A stretch of 64,000 bases of DNA from Phallus indusiatus (GCA_027605045.1 JAQFWX010000105.1:53862-117861), one strand, 5' to 3'. Positions 36,501 through 49,701 are shown, numbered from the stretch's first letter. Made by a program: numbers and translations. Notes: generated by a model from the sequence alone, not told the origin.

Positions 36501-39500
36501 AGATGTCTCCGTAGTCTCAAGCTGTCTTTCTGATGTTGTGGAAGTGACGTTATCTTGCGCTGAAGCCTGAGATATGAATTCGTTGGAGGACTCTACAGTT
36601 GTTACTGCCGTTGTATCCTGAGCCGTAGTGACTGTCAATCCGGTCTTTTCTACCTTGGAGACACTGTCCATTCTTGTTTGTGTTTCAACGGACGCCGTCG
36701 CAGATGTCTCCGTAGTCTCTGTTTGCTTCTCAGATGCCGCTGATGTTTCTACCCTCGCTGAGGTGGCATTGCCTTGTCCCGCTGACTCCTGAGACGTGAA
36801 TTCATGCGAGGATTCCACAATTGTTGCTGCCGTTATATCCTGCGTCGTAGCTCCGAGAGTCATACCCGTTGAGGATCCACTCTCTTCGACCTTTGAAGCA
36901 CTGGTCATCGCTTCATGCGCTTCAGTGGACTCCATCACAGATTTCCCTGTCGTCACTTGAGCAACTAATGCATCATGGGTTACACTCGAGTCTGTAATTT
37001 CTTGACTGACTGAAGCAGTCGTATTCGCATCCGCCTGGACGTTTGCATTTTCGAGTTGCGTGATTGTTTCAGAAACGGTGTCCGATGTCGTACGTGCAAC
37101 CATATCCTTTCCTGTTGCTTGCTCGGTAATATTGCGAGTGGAGGACCCGCCTTCGACGTATGTTGCATTAGAACTACTAATCCTCTCTGTAACCGAAACT
37201 TCGTCCTTTGAAGTTGTTGCAGACGTATCCTGAGCTGATCCAACCCCGGTCACTGATTGAGTAGTGTTCGATTCGAAGGCAAGAACGGAGCCAGTACCCG
37301 TTACATCATTTGTACTTTCGGAGGTAGTGACTGTCTGCGAGGCTGCGCTGAGCTGGGAAGAGGTCGAGATCGCTTTTGAGCTGTCGGCTACCGTCTCCGA
37401 ACGAAGTTCTCCCGAGGCGTTTTGAACGTCGTCGGTCCTGACCTGAGTACTCGCACAGACGACTTTTTGAGTAGTAGCCTCGTCAGACGTGCTGGATTCT
37501 CTTCGCGAAATTCCAACAGTAGATGCTTCGAGGGCTTTCGCTGAAATGAATCTTGAGCATATACAGAGAAGGAGGAACGATTTGGACGCACTGTCTGTTA
37601 TAGTCTTTCCTTGAGACATCGATGAAGCATTTACCATGGACACAACCGTGTCACTTGCACCTTGTTGCAAACCGCTACTGATTTCGGTTCTCGTACTCTC
37701 ATCCCTTGTTCTCCCCGTGAGTACTGTTTCGGTATCATTGCTATTTGTGATGGTATTATTTCGAACTTCGGAACCGGAGATTGTTGAATTTATAATTTTG
37801 GTGGTTGAGCTCGAATCAGAGCTAGTAGCAACTTCTGTCCCGACTTGGAATCGATCCTTCCTTAGACTCTCCACCGAAGAGGATGTTTGAGATGTTTGAT
37901 CGGCGTGAACATCAACGTAACCGAGCTCTACTATTGACTTGCTCATATCTATGCCTATACAGTTAGGTCGATGAAAGTATGCACCGATAATAACCTACCT
38001 TGTTTGGACTGAGTATCATGAGTAGTCCCTGTGCGCAGCTCAGAACCAGATTCCTTATAATCAGTGCTCTGATGTAAATCTCGTAAAAATCCAGTTTCCG
38101 CATGACTGTAAGTCGATTCAATTGATTCGGATGACGATTTCTCATGGGAAGGAAGGATGTCTGCTCGAGTTTGGGAACTTTCTGCGAACTGAGCAAAGTC
38201 CGATGTGTTTTGTGTGGTCGTTTCGATTGCGGTCGTTAATTTCGCCCGTCCTATGGTGGTCGCTTCGGTGGAAACTTGCAGATCTGTGCTCTCTTCTTTC
38301 GTAATGTTCACGAATGAATCGATACCTAAGAAAAGTCAATGCAAGGCGAGTACGAGCTTTGAGCACTTACTCTTCGCTGAATGAATGGAGTCTGATAACG
38401 TTTTCCCTCGGGTTAATTGGGTAGATTGTTCCACATCTGTTAGCTCAGAGATATCTGAGAGTCGCGTGACCTGTTCATCCATTCGTTGTCTGGTCGCCTC
38501 TCCTTCTCTTGCCCAGTAACAACAGTCATCCAAACATACACCGGTCCCATGTGTGTGACTTTCCACCTTATAGCTCGCAGAAGGTTTCAGGCGGGTCTTC
38601 CCTGCTCTAACAACAACAGCTGACGAATTGGAGGAATCACTCAAAGAGAGCGCCTCTCTTTCCGATGATTCTTCATGCTGCACTTCAACAAAGTCAGAAA
38701 ATGACGAGCTTCCTCGCAACAAAGAAGGACGCTGGAGAGAGGCAATGCCAGATGACGCCTCAGAGGTCGAGGTAGTTGTTTCAGCCCTGTCAACTACCTT
38801 GCTTGATGTCGCACGTGAAGCATCCTCTTGAACAGATGTGACTTCAACTTCTGCTGTTGACAATGAACGGGTCTCTGTAGACGAAGCCTGACCGACCTGA
38901 GACTGGACGGAAACGTTGCTTTGGCTAACCAGAGTGTTCGTTCTTGCCGGTGAATAAGCAGGTGGAGGATCGTCTTGCAATGGGACTGAAGACGACGCAG
39001 CGGTGTATAATGTATCCTTCGGAATAGCTGATGAGGTGCTTGAAGTGATGACCGGAAAGGCTGTTATAGATGCTTGTGCTTCAATTTCTTTGGCCTTAGA
39101 CCCGGACAAACCAGACAACTTCGAACTCGAGGATGAAGCTATCTTCTCGTCAAGAGTGGTCATAGGTTGCTCGATAACATCTTGAGACGCTGGTGAAAAT
39201 TTGGATGATGAAGAAGTTGGTACAGCGATGACAAGATCTACAGGTGTCGGGGGTTCCAAAAGTATGATCGAAGAAAGATCAGGCTCCTTTTGTTTTTCTT
39301 GTTGTCGTGAAGTGGATCCTTCAATTACTTCAGAACCGAAATTAAAAATTTCTATTTATGTATACGATAGGATTGGACTTACCGGTATTTGCTTGTGCCA
39401 ATTCATGTTCCGAGAATACGGTGCTTTGTCCAGCTTGAATCACACCTTCGCTTGGGGATTCCCGGGCCTGGACATCCTGTGATTGAATGTTCCCTCTCAC

Positions 39501-42500
39501 AATGGTAGACATGTTGGAATTATTTGTTTTGTTTTCAAAGGATACATCTTGTCCTATGAAAGAGAGGGTTTAGGAATTAAAAAGGGCGAACTAAATTTCT
39601 AAGAAGTCTCCACATACGAGTGGAAGTCCGCAAAGCTGCTGAAGATGCAGGAGCAGGCACAGGGACCGCATCTGAATCCACAGGGGTTGGGACATTGGCC
39701 CCTGATGTTTTATTCTCTTCTGCCAGTAGCTTATCACTAACTAGCGCAGTCTGATCATTATCCTGGGACTTGGCTTGGGATTCAGATGTGGCAACATCCT
39801 TCGTTGACACTTCGACAGTGGAAGAGTTGGTGACAATCGTATTCGAAGTATGCATTTCAGTAGCGGCTTTTTAAATGAATTAATCTTTGGTGAAAGAAAA
39901 AAACCATTTAAACTTACAGGTCGCGCTGACTCCCACATCACGCGAACTAGAAGCTTGTGGGATTGTACTCGAGGCGATAACGTCCGTCGAATGCGAAGTC
40001 TCGCCCCCGACGGTTATGATCGTTTCAGTGCTAACGGGACCAACCTCAGCTGATTGCGCAACTGTATGTTCTTTGCTCGCAGATGTAGTAGCAGCTTTTT
40101 CCACTTGAACCGCTTCAGACTTTGAGACTTCGCCCTCAATGACGACTTCTTCAGCTTGCGCAGGGCCGGTCACGGGTAGTTGTATTTCCAACTGTCCTTC
40201 GCTGGTGGATACGGGGTCCGCGATTATTTGCTTGACTTGTGATTGGGAGACCTCGCTATTGACGGCAGCTCCTGTGTGTACGGAACCGACCTCAGCTATT
40301 TGTGTTTCTTCCGACTTCACTGTTCCACTCGCTTCTGCCACGGACTTTGAGATATCCTTTTCAATGATATTCCCTTCGGAAATGACATCTTCGCCTCTTA
40401 TTTGCTCCGTCCCAGACTTTGAAACAGTCACAACGCTTTCTGTAGCAGACACTGTTCGAGTTGATGTTACGGCAGATTCGGTAGTTACGATGCCTGCAGA
40501 ACCTGTTGAACATTGCGCAGTCGTTGATGCCTCAATTGTGGCTGCGGAGGCAGAGGATTTCGAAACACTATCTATCGTAGAGTCGGTTGTGATTGCCGCA
40601 CCTAATGCATTCCCTGTGATCTGGTTTTGCGGAGGCTGAGCAGTCGCATCAGCTTGCTCGACCGCGTGCAGTGCCGGGTCTCCAGCTGCTGCTTGGATTT
40701 GTGTAGTCGACTGGGCTGTCTCTTGCACAGACCCAGCAGCTGACTTAGTTGACACGTCTTGATGACAATCCAAAAGAGACTTCGACACGGACGTCTGTCC
40801 AGAAATAGAGGCCTGGTTTGAGGACGAGGAAATTGATTCCATAATTCCCTTCTCCATTTCAGAGACATGTTGAACACCCGAAACTTGGGCTACGACGTTC
40901 CTTATAGCCGAACCAGCAGAATGCTTAATAGCCTCGGTGAGGGTTTCACCATCGAGGACGTTCTGAACAGCTTCAACCGCAGCGCCTGTGAGAGCTTGTA
41001 CCACTATTGAAGCTGTGTCACTCTCAACAGATGACACTTGACCGACTACGCTCTTCCCACCGGCAGAGGTTTTGTTTTCTTCTACTTCTACGACCTTGTT
41101 TATGGCAGAGTTAACGGCAGTGTCAGTTTGACCCCCCGACACGAAAGTCTCTGAGCTGGCTGCAGGCGCAGAACTGGATTGACCCGCGGTTTGACTTGTA
41201 GAAAGCGTTTCCTGCTCAATATTGCTTCGTTGTGAAGACGAAGAAGTCTCCTCAGAGATGTGGTGACCTGAGGTAGAAATGCCTAGACACTTTGAGTGAC
41301 TTTCAAAACTTTCATCGCAGAAGGAAGGCAAACCTGAAACAACAGAATGCGATTCCATGGCTTTGACATCCGAAGCTGAAGTGGCGGCAACCGAAACCGA
41401 CTTAGACCCAGTGTCAACGACGTCTCGGACGTTGGGCAAAGAAAAGCGGACCTCTTTCTTTGTGATCCCATCTTTCTCAACACCAACTAAAATGAGGATG
41501 TTAATTAAAATAATGAAGGTAGAAAGGGTGCACTGACTCTTCTCTGATGCTTCCCGTGCGACATCCATCGTTCCGGTCACTTCACGCTGAGCAACAACTT
41601 CATGCGATTCTAAATAATACGACGATAATTAGGGATATGCTTGATCTGTAAATATGACCAACTGACCTATGACGCTCTTATTTGGGCCAGAGGTAGAGCC
41701 ATAGCCTCGCCAAGGAAAGCCTGTTGTTCCTGATTCAATACTTCCGGGTGAGCTTCCCAAAAAGGTTGTAGAAGTGTTCAATGCGGAAGAGCCTAATAAA
41801 GTTCTTAGCAAACCGAAAAAAAGAACAGTGTATCATATTGGTTTACCGGGGATAGGGGTAGGCTCAGGCGATACACTTGGCATAGGATGGGACGGAATGG
41901 GGTTCTTAATATCCAGGGTTGGCATAATGAATTCTACAATAACTAATAGTCAACAACTATAGATTTAGGAGATGTAGTCCACCGCACCAGGAGCAGAAGG
42001 ACCTGGGTGGATAGCTGGAGTAGGCCTCGGAATAGGAGCTTCCGAGATACGTTGAGGCATGACGCCAGGAGGAATGTCTGGAGTTAAGAACAGGTCATCT
42101 CCGATTTCTCGAATAAAGAATGATATGTATACCTCGAGAAGGTGATATCGAGGCTGAAGGCACTGGACCTGCTGAGTGAGACACAGGTAAAACGGAATCA
42201 GGCTTCGTCGATGCACCAGTCAAAATCGGTCCTTCTCTGGTAACCATAGATGGGTGACCAGCTTCTAAGTTCCTGACAACGGCACCTAGGCGCAAGAATG
42301 AATCAGATAGAGTTACATCAATGTTAACTGATATACCATTTTTTTCTGCTGTTACAGAGTGGATGCTTCTTCCGATTGTGGCTCCAGACGATATCGCTTC
42401 ATGAACTGAGTGTGACGAGCTATGCTTCACAACCTCGGAGGCAGGAACAGTCCCTTGGACTACCCGTTGAACACGAGACACTCCTGAAAACAGCGACCAT

Positions 42501-44599
42501 CAGAAGTCGTTACTATATTTAAAAAGAAACTGGGGACGGATACAAACCTATATGGGTCGATGAAGATGGATTTAATGTCGACGAAGAGCCAACATTGGCT
42601 TGGGAAACGCTTCGAACCGTATGTATATCTCCAGAGGCGATTTGCGCTTGATGAGATGGGGCTAGCCATTATGAGAACAATATTTATGAATACGGTTGCT
42701 GATACTCACCAACAGGAGCGGAATGCGCTGGAGGATTCACTGTTGACACAGCCGAAGGTACTGGAAACGTATTGTGATGTGTTTCTGTTGGGATACCCCT
42801 TGGATGTTCTATATACTAGTTGAGAAACGATGTAGCACTAAAGTTATGATGAACTCTACCGATCGAGGTATGTGGCTGAAGGTGAGGATCAAATTGTGTA
42901 GGAATGGAAGCCTGCGGAGGAATTGCATTTGAACTACCAGGAACTGAACAACAATAGTCTTTAATAATCAGATTAAGACTTCAATATGGAAGGAACCTGC
43001 ATACCTTGGCCAGGATGCAGAACGCAGTGAGTCCCAGTCTGAGAACCAAACGGCAATGAAGGTGTCAAACCGACTGGGGGAGGACCATGAACCACAGGAG
43101 CCGTTCTTGCGTTGTCAAAGGACGGTGCCGAAGGGTGAGCCTCAGGAATAATATGAGAAGGTCCTAACAAGGAGTCATTAACGACGAGAAAGAATGGATG
43201 GTTGTAGAAATACCATGATAAGAACTTCGGACAGAGTGATGAACATGAGAAGGATTGTCCAGCAACATAGGGTTAATCATAGGCATAGTATTTGGGGTAA
43301 TAGGCATAGATTCATAATTAATTCCTACAAAAAATTTATCGTAGCTCAAAGATTAAAAATGTCATATACTCACCCGTAGATGGAGCACCGGCGTCCAAAG
43401 TCATTGACGGACATCCATATTCAGGTGCTGGTACGGGCATAGCAGAAATAAAAGGTTCCTCCCCAAAATGAGTATTAATGGTAGGATTCATGAAAGCTGA
43501 GTAAGGAATTTCAAGAGACGCTGTTGGGAAGACATTAGAATGGAGTAAGGGTCTTTGAGAAGGACTTACAGCTAGGTATTGCATGGTGTCCCATGGCAAA
43601 AGAATCCGGTCCAAAACAAGACGAGACAGGCTGACCACTTGGTATAGTAGGAACATTATCGGGAATAAACGCTCTTGATACCGCTATTCAAAAGATGAAC
43701 AAACTTTCGGGCATATAGAGAGAAGGAGAATGCAGACTAACTTTCATGGCTGCAGAACGCCGGAGCCGAGACGTTCTGCGTAGGTATCTGATAGAAGTGT
43801 CGTTGTATATCGGTATAACGGATATTTGACATTACGGTTGAACGCACAACACCGACAGACTGCGAGGTACCTTCGAAAATAGTTCTAGCATTAGTAAAAT
43901 TGGACGCAAAGACAGATTCCTGGCTAGAGACGATGTATTCTCCTTGATATGGTTGAAAAGGAGATCTCGAAAACGAGAAAGGATCCAGGTGAGGGTTCAT
44001 GTTAGGAGAATGTACTGTGTTTCCATAATACGAAGTACTGGAGCCAAAGTGACTTGTGTGTTGGAACGGATCAAAAGAACATTGCTTGATATTTCGAACA
44101 GTATAGCGGATAACATAATCACCGCCGTCTTGACAACGTTCAAGAATGACGCACTAGAAGTTACGACAACAATAAATGCTAAAGCCAAATATGCTTGCTT
44201 GAGTTCACGAAATACCTCTGTACCAGGCTTGATTTCAGAGGGAATATCCCGACCAAATCTTCCATACGGTTGATCTGTCCACATTAGACTTTGTTCATTG
44301 TGACTAGCGCAAGTCGCATTATGGTCAGGTTGATACATTGGAATGGGAGGCTGGACGTTTCCGGAGATGAACAACTTGTCGTTATAAGGAACGACATCGA
44401 CGTCAGAGGCGAGACCGAAGAGATGGATTCGAAGCTCAAAGATTGCGCCAGATTGTAAGAAAATGGAAATTCTGTGAGGCAGATATTAAACATCATCAAA
44501 AGCAAAACTCAAACAACATTGTGCAAGATCACAAAAGTCGGTGAACGTGTAAACTACGTACTGTGGAACAAAGGGATTATCTGGTGGATGGTTGTGCAT
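33556..44599 (-). CDS. Giant protein: HSP20-like N-terminal domain plus ~3,000-residue Ser/Thr-rich tail
   Basis: The first three exons (44562-44599, 44216-44471, 43742-44153) are in frame and begin MHNHPPDNPFVPQ. The first 130 residues fit a small-heat-shock (alpha-crystallin) pattern: FELRIHLFGLASDVDVV, NDKLFISGNV, YGRFGRDIPSEIKPGTEV and GGDYVIRYTVRN. Next is a Pro/His-rich linker (to about 41.9 kb), then about 8 kb coding mostly for Ser, Thr, Val, Glu, Ala and Gln. Apparent stops at 41965 and 34721 are avoided by canonical introns of about 54 nt (GTGCGG..TAG) and 59 nt (GTGGCA..TAG), each restoring the frame, so I read one gene of about 3,200-3,300 residues. A short Cys/Trp island (CLDDCCYW) breaks the tail near 38.5 kb. 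No transmembrane span or signal peptide is clear. Introns in the tail are approximate, and two adjacent genes remain possible. Divergent from its paralogue at 45479. Confidence 0.62.
34700..41560. repeat. Ser/Thr-rich low-complexity coding region
   Basis: Minus-strand frame with recurrent short motifs such as (T/V)TTAESS, SVSKVE, SQ(A/V)SAQDN, VTTGTS, TSAxVE, QDxT(A/T)xTxVESS. Parts of 36250-36900 are clear degenerate tandem copies of a roughly 55-60 residue unit: ...ETTETSA(A/T)V..., ...SKVE..., QD(I/T)(T/A)..., SS..(F/S)ISQ.SAQDN. These diverged copies suggest growth by tandem duplication. Confidence 0.7.
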
Positions 44600-45478
44600 A
44601 CTGCCTACGCTGTCAGTGAGACATGGAATGGCAGATTGTTTAAGGTAAAAGAATCAAAGAGCTCGCCCACAACCCTTTTGAAAACAATAACTGGAAGTTT
44701 TACTATTGGTGCCATGACTGACATTCAGTTGCACGAATCACCCTGAACCAGGAACCTGGCTCCGGAAGCGGAGAAAGTTACACTCCGCTTCACTTCACCT
44801 CCATATTCATTCAATTGACCCTTCGCAAAATCAACCAATATTCCAATTAAGGGTGCCGAGAACGCTTCGAGAAGGGCTTCTTTGTCCGTTATGTGTACGT
44901 GAGGCCTAAAAACGTTGAAAATGCATGGAAACCAACATCACATTCGGTGATCTAGATGTCACCTACTGGAGGTGGACCTGTCAAATTCTGGGGGTAGTCC
45001 GTGCTAGTCCGTGCTTCGTCTCAAGTGCATCTGTCAATTTCTGGTGTGCGTGAGAGCGACGATGACTTATACTAGCCTATACTATATTCTAAGTTTGATT
45101 TTCAAACTTGCTCATGAATAACTTCGGTACTATTAATGAATGAACAAGTAAAGTCGGGCAATTTCGTGATCAGCAATTGGCCACTGACCATGCGCCGAAC
45201 ATGATGCATGACACATATTAGTATGATGGTCGGCGACGGCCTGTTTGTCGGCGTTTTACAAAAGACAAATTTATGTTCACGCAGCCCTCAATTTATCGCT
45301 TAGTTGATCACATACTGGTTGTGGGTCCTCTTCCCTGCTGACCGTCAGCGCTTGGTACTCTGAAAGACTCAGCCTAATTGACATAAATTGCGACCCTCTC
45401 GAGTCTCTTTTTCTTCACCCTCAGCACTTAACACCTTAGCACTTTACCTTAGCACTTTACCTCTTCCTCACAGTCGAC
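44600..45478. promoter_or_regulatory. Shared promoter region of the two HSP20-like genes
   Basis: 879 bp between the divergent start codons. It contains TTCGAGAA at 44866-44873, the core dyad of a heat-shock element, with further GAA (44860-44862) and TTC (44878-44880) half-sites nearby but at non-canonical 3-4 nt spacing. Just before the 45479 start, AGCACTT(T/A)ACCTT-like units repeat three times at about 45424-45462, in the likely 5' UTR. Heat-shock control is a suggestion only. Confidence 0.35.
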
Positions 45479-46315
45479 ATGCCCATCCACACTCTCAGCA
45501 ACCCCTTTGTTCCACGGTTCGCTCGAAAGCGTTTCTCATCTCGACTCCAGTTCTAATTATGTTATGATCTTCTAGCTCCTCCATCATACGATACCCAAAC
45601 GGAATCTTTGAGCTGCGCTTGCATGTTCATGGAGTGCCCTCTGACGTCCAATTAGTTGCTCACGATAACTATGTCCTTGTCACTGGTCGTATTGTGCCCC
45701 GTGCACGCATCGACACACAAGGACGCGTGTCTACTCTCTTATGGTCCGACTACCCTTGTGGATACTTTGGCCGTGACATCCCATTGCAACTGAACCCGTC
45801 CACCGAGGTAAACTTAGCTCCAATAAACCGCGCAAATACACTAACATTAATGAAATTTCACTTAGGTTTTCGTTCTGGAGAAACGTCAAGAGGCCGAAGA
45901 TCTGATCATCAGATATACTCTCCGTCCCAAGGCCCTCGCATACAACTGTGCTCCATTTGCCCGCGTCGACCAATTCAGTGCTCGCCCTTACGCCCAATCT
46001 TATTACAACGATGCTTTTGTTGGAACGGCCAACTATTCGGCATGCGGTAAAGGTGCCGCCTGCACATGCGGACCCCAACAAGCCGTCCATGTCCCATACT
46101 CTCTCAGCACCGGCGTTCCCCTAGCAGGATATGCTCCCGCTGGATATGCCCACGCAGGCGTTCCTGTCAACAACGTTGCCTTCCCCCAGGCTGCTGTTGC
46201 TACTGAGACAGCTGGTTTTCACGCTGGTTTCAATGCCCACGTCGGAAGTGTCGATGTTGGTGCCAGCGTAAATGAAGGTGTGACGCTTAAAGAAGGCGTC
46301 GCCACTGCCATTTAA
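45479..46315 (+). CDS. HSP20-like protein, paralogue of the giant gene's N-terminus
   Basis: Three exons (45479-45516, 45576-45807, 45866-46315) give 239 residues in frame. It starts MPIHTLSNPFVPR, like MHNHPPDNPFVPQ in the giant gene, with introns at the same two places (after the NPFVP codon and after STEV/GTEV). The 100-residue conserved core (FELRLHVHGVPSDVQLV, NYVLVTGRIV, GYFGRDIPLQLNPSTEV, LIIRYTLRPK) has the strand order of an alpha-crystallin domain: a first strand pair, then xGYFxRxIPL and a final hydrophobic strand. The C-terminal half is Ala/Val/Tyr-rich with a Cys cluster (CGKGAACTCG). The chaperone-like assignment is inference from pattern; the usual I-x-I/V tail motif is not obvious. 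Confidence 0.8.
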
Positions 46316-49304
46316 AAGTATTCATGTATTGAGCTCTTGCCTTAAGGACACCTTTAGTTAACTATTAGTTCCGTGCTTTGGGTTTCACGGAAAGCATATC
46401 ATGTCATTTACTTGGTTTTTTTTCTTTCTTTGAAATAAGATGGTTTTGGCGCCTTTACCTCAATAAGGAAAGAGCTACGTGCAATCCAACTACTCAGGCC
46501 CGTCGTAAGAAATCGCCTGAAACGCGTGTTGAGAAAAGTGATGCAAAAAAGCTTTACCTTAAGGAATGAACCGGGCTTACATTAAATCGTCTTTATGTAT
46601 TGATCAGAAGCTTAAAAATTTTTTTAACCTTATTAATCATTGAACGACTATACTTCAGCTCGGAATCCGGCTGTTTCCGGCTAGTACTACATAGTCGGTA
46701 GCACTTCAATTTCCTCAAGTCTTCCCTCAATCATATAATCGTGCGCACAGCTGAAGTTCTTGAGGCTTGATAGATTTAATGCTGGAATAATGTGACAAGA
46801 TCAAAAAAATTCATTATCACCCCGCATATATGAGGTGCAAGCATGCGAATAATGATTATAATGTGATGTTCAAAACAAGTTCAAAAAGGTGACGACAGGA
46901 ACTATATATTCAGAAGTGTGACAAAAATTGCAGTATGATACACGATCTTGTGATTTGTTTTTCAAATAATTGCTGAAGTTTAAGCTTCTATTTGACCATA
47001 CTGCCACAACTCTCCAAGTTCCTTGAGGGTGATTGACCCTGGGAACAGGTACAGATGACGTCAACTTCTAGGAAGAATACAATCCTCTCAAAAATTTCGT
47101 CGTTGGAATTAAGTAGTTATTCACATTCAAAATTGATCTATACCATTTAATTGTCATTATTTTTTTTTCAAAAAAAAAAAAACGGAGTTTATGAGATTGG
47201 CATAACAAGATGAAATATTCAATGTTTCAATGTTATATGCATTACAAATTTCTTGCATCCATTTATGTACATGACAGTAACGAGTCCTTACCTGAGAATA
47301 CCGGAACACATAAAGAACTAATGAAACGCAAACGTAAACTGCATGCAGCCAGACTGGAACTTGGTTGGCGACGACAGTGTATCAGGCTACCGACCCAAAA
47401 ATGTGCATTCAAATGCCTCTAACCTCATTTTTTTACTACGTGATCTATACTACGACTTGTAGGAAAATTTTGATTGCAAATGAACATAACATACTTAGTG
47501 AGGCAGGTCAGGATCGCGGTCTGCCATCTTCCGGAAAAACGAACCGGAGCTGTCGGCACATGTCAGCCCTCGCTTCGGTAAGCTCATTCTCCTAAAACAT
47601 TGATCTACGAGACTATGAAGACAGGCAAGTGGCTCACTGGCAAACGATGGACTAGCATTATCATCCCTCGGGGCGTCCCGTCAATTGCTCTTCTGTGCAG
47701 ATTAATTCACATGAAACGGCAACCTTTGATGCACATTCAACTTGGGTTTTCAGCAAGAACACGTTACAAGCAGAACAAATACGCGAACATGACGCATACA
47801 AGTGGCAAAAGCTTATAATCGTGCCAAGTACGTTTGTTCTCCGAGAGTCCAGTGCTCTCAATCGGGGTGGACAAAGTACGATCCTAAAAAGTGTGATGAA
47901 TCAATAACGCCACAATGTCGGAACGAAACCACTCCGTAATTAATAGACCACAATAAGCCAGCGTTTTGAGTTAGAAAAGAAACTCCTTTTCTTCCAGATT
48001 TTCATATCACTCCCCCCCTTGCGACTTTGGCAACGCAATACTTTTTTTCCAGCAACACTTAAGCAGGTAGTAAACGCAACGGAGAAGAAAAAAAGCCACA
48101 ATTCGAAGAAACCGCATTGATTCTTGCCTTGTTATGAGCCTTCCGTTCGGTATGAATTTGGCACTTGGCACTGAACAAAACTAGTGTCAAAACTTCTTCT
48201 CCGAAACTATTCACGTGTTAAGGAAGCGACAACTTCGACTGTCACCATGGCTCTGAATCTCGGTTTTCTACAGTGTCAAAGGTAATGGAGCGGAAACTGC
48301 TCCGACGTTTGCGGACTATTGAGAATCATTTAGTTTGTTACACAAGCAGACGCGATACCTTTCGCTTACGAAAACATGCATGGTTCGCCAGCCAATTTGC
48401 ACAAATGTTCCCGAGACAATTGCTTCCACTAAACCATTGTTGAGACCAACACGTGGGCGAGGTGAGAACAATTAAAAACAAGGATATTTGGAAACTAGTC
48501 TGATTTGAAGTCCTGAACATTGAATATTGAATGCGACAGGCCCAGGCTTCAATTCGGGTACGTTAAACTATTGCTAGTACTCGCCTTCGGTAATTTTGGT
48601 CATTTAAGCAGGGCTTCTAGAAGACTCGAGGCAAGTTGGCTTTCAAATTCATTTAACGGTCCAAGAAGATCATTAGTTGAAAGAAACGTTAGGTGAAATT
48701 GGCAAGTGTACATATGTTGCTTTCTTTCGTCCAAAAATATTGCATCATCGTCTATGATAGTCTACGATGAGTTAAAAAATCACATTACAAAGGGCGAAAC
48801 CGCGTGTAGTTAATTTATACCGTCAAAACGTTTTCAAGGACTCGGGAAGTATAGTCCGAGGAACCGAAAGAACCCAAAAAATTTTATCTACCACGAGGAG
48901 TCGAACTAGAAGATAATCATAGAGTAAGAGAATTTCCCTTTTTTTGTGATACACGAACCTCAGCGTAGGTTAGAGCAATGCAACACAGTATTGAAACAAT
49001 CCATGAACGTTAACATAAAAGTACATGATGGCTGGGAGCTTTTCCAGTCATTGGATTCGTCGTGAAACATGTTTACTGTGGATAATGACTGGCTTGAAGA
49101 GAAACAATGACCGCAGGGATCGATCGTCGCTTTCATATTCGCAGAAGACAACGATACGTTCCAGCGTATCAAGCAAACGTGGAAGTGTCTGACATGCTCG
49201 CCCCGGTGGGTCCACGCATGCTTCGTCAGCCAATCAGAGCACGTCTTTTGGGGAGAGTGGATTCTTGATATTGTTTAAATGATAGCCAGCTCTCTAATCG
49301 AGGA
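46316..49304. other. 3-kb region without recognisable genes
   Basis: Both strands carry only short frames. It is AT-rich, with poly-T/poly-A near 47161-47182. The ACCACGAGGAGTCGAACTAG string at 48891-48910 resembles a tRNA T-arm and acceptor but no complete cloverleaf can be formed. A 78-codon frame at 49305-49541 (-) borders it. Nothing suggests a transposon. Confidence 0.5.
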
Positions 49305-49541
49305 TCATCGATGCATCAATACGTGGGGGTGTATTATAAGAATTGCACCCACGAAACTGGGGGACACTGGGGATTTGAGATAATAAATCCGAGTGAGGCC
49401 GTCGTCGGCGAGGGTGGAAAAGAGTTTTAGACGTGAGCTGCATGGAATTTCCATTATCGGGCTGCGATAAGCAGTTGTTAGGATTCTTTCATAGTCTTCG
49501 AGATCAAGGGCGGTGCTACCAGAACCAGTCCCTCGGGCCAA
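49305..49541 (-). CDS. Small hypothetical ORF divergent to catalase
   Basis: 78 codons, MARGTGSGSTALDLEDYERIL at the start. It lies upstream of and divergent from the catalase gene. No domain recognised, no signal peptide; the second half (AILIIHPHVLMHR) looks less coding-like. Could be the first exon of a gene or noise. Confidence 0.25.
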   Translation of the reverse strand: MARGTGSGSTALDLEDYERILTTAYRSPIMEIPCSSRLKLFSTLADDGLTRIYYLKSPVSPSFVGAILIIHPHVLMHR

Positions 49542-49701
49542 TGGCTGGTCAGCATCTCGGATCGCGCCGACTGCGACCCTTCTGATTGGATGGCCGCGTC
49601 ACGTGTGACGAAGGTCACATGCCCGAGGGAATCTCAAGAGTCTCACCGCACAATTACGATATTCGCAATTGCCTGTCTTCTGAGTGGGTCGACTGAATTC
49701 A

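Noticed and set aside
41965..41967. Stop codon taken as the end of the HSP20-like gene
   Set aside because: A 54-nt intron (GTGCGG...TTGTAG) removes it and connects in frame to MPTLDIKNP; kept as one gene, though cDNA would decide.
48885..48960. tRNA-like string GGAGTCGAACTAG
   Set aside because: T-arm-like bases are present but no matching acceptor, D-arm or anticodon stem could be paired on either strand.
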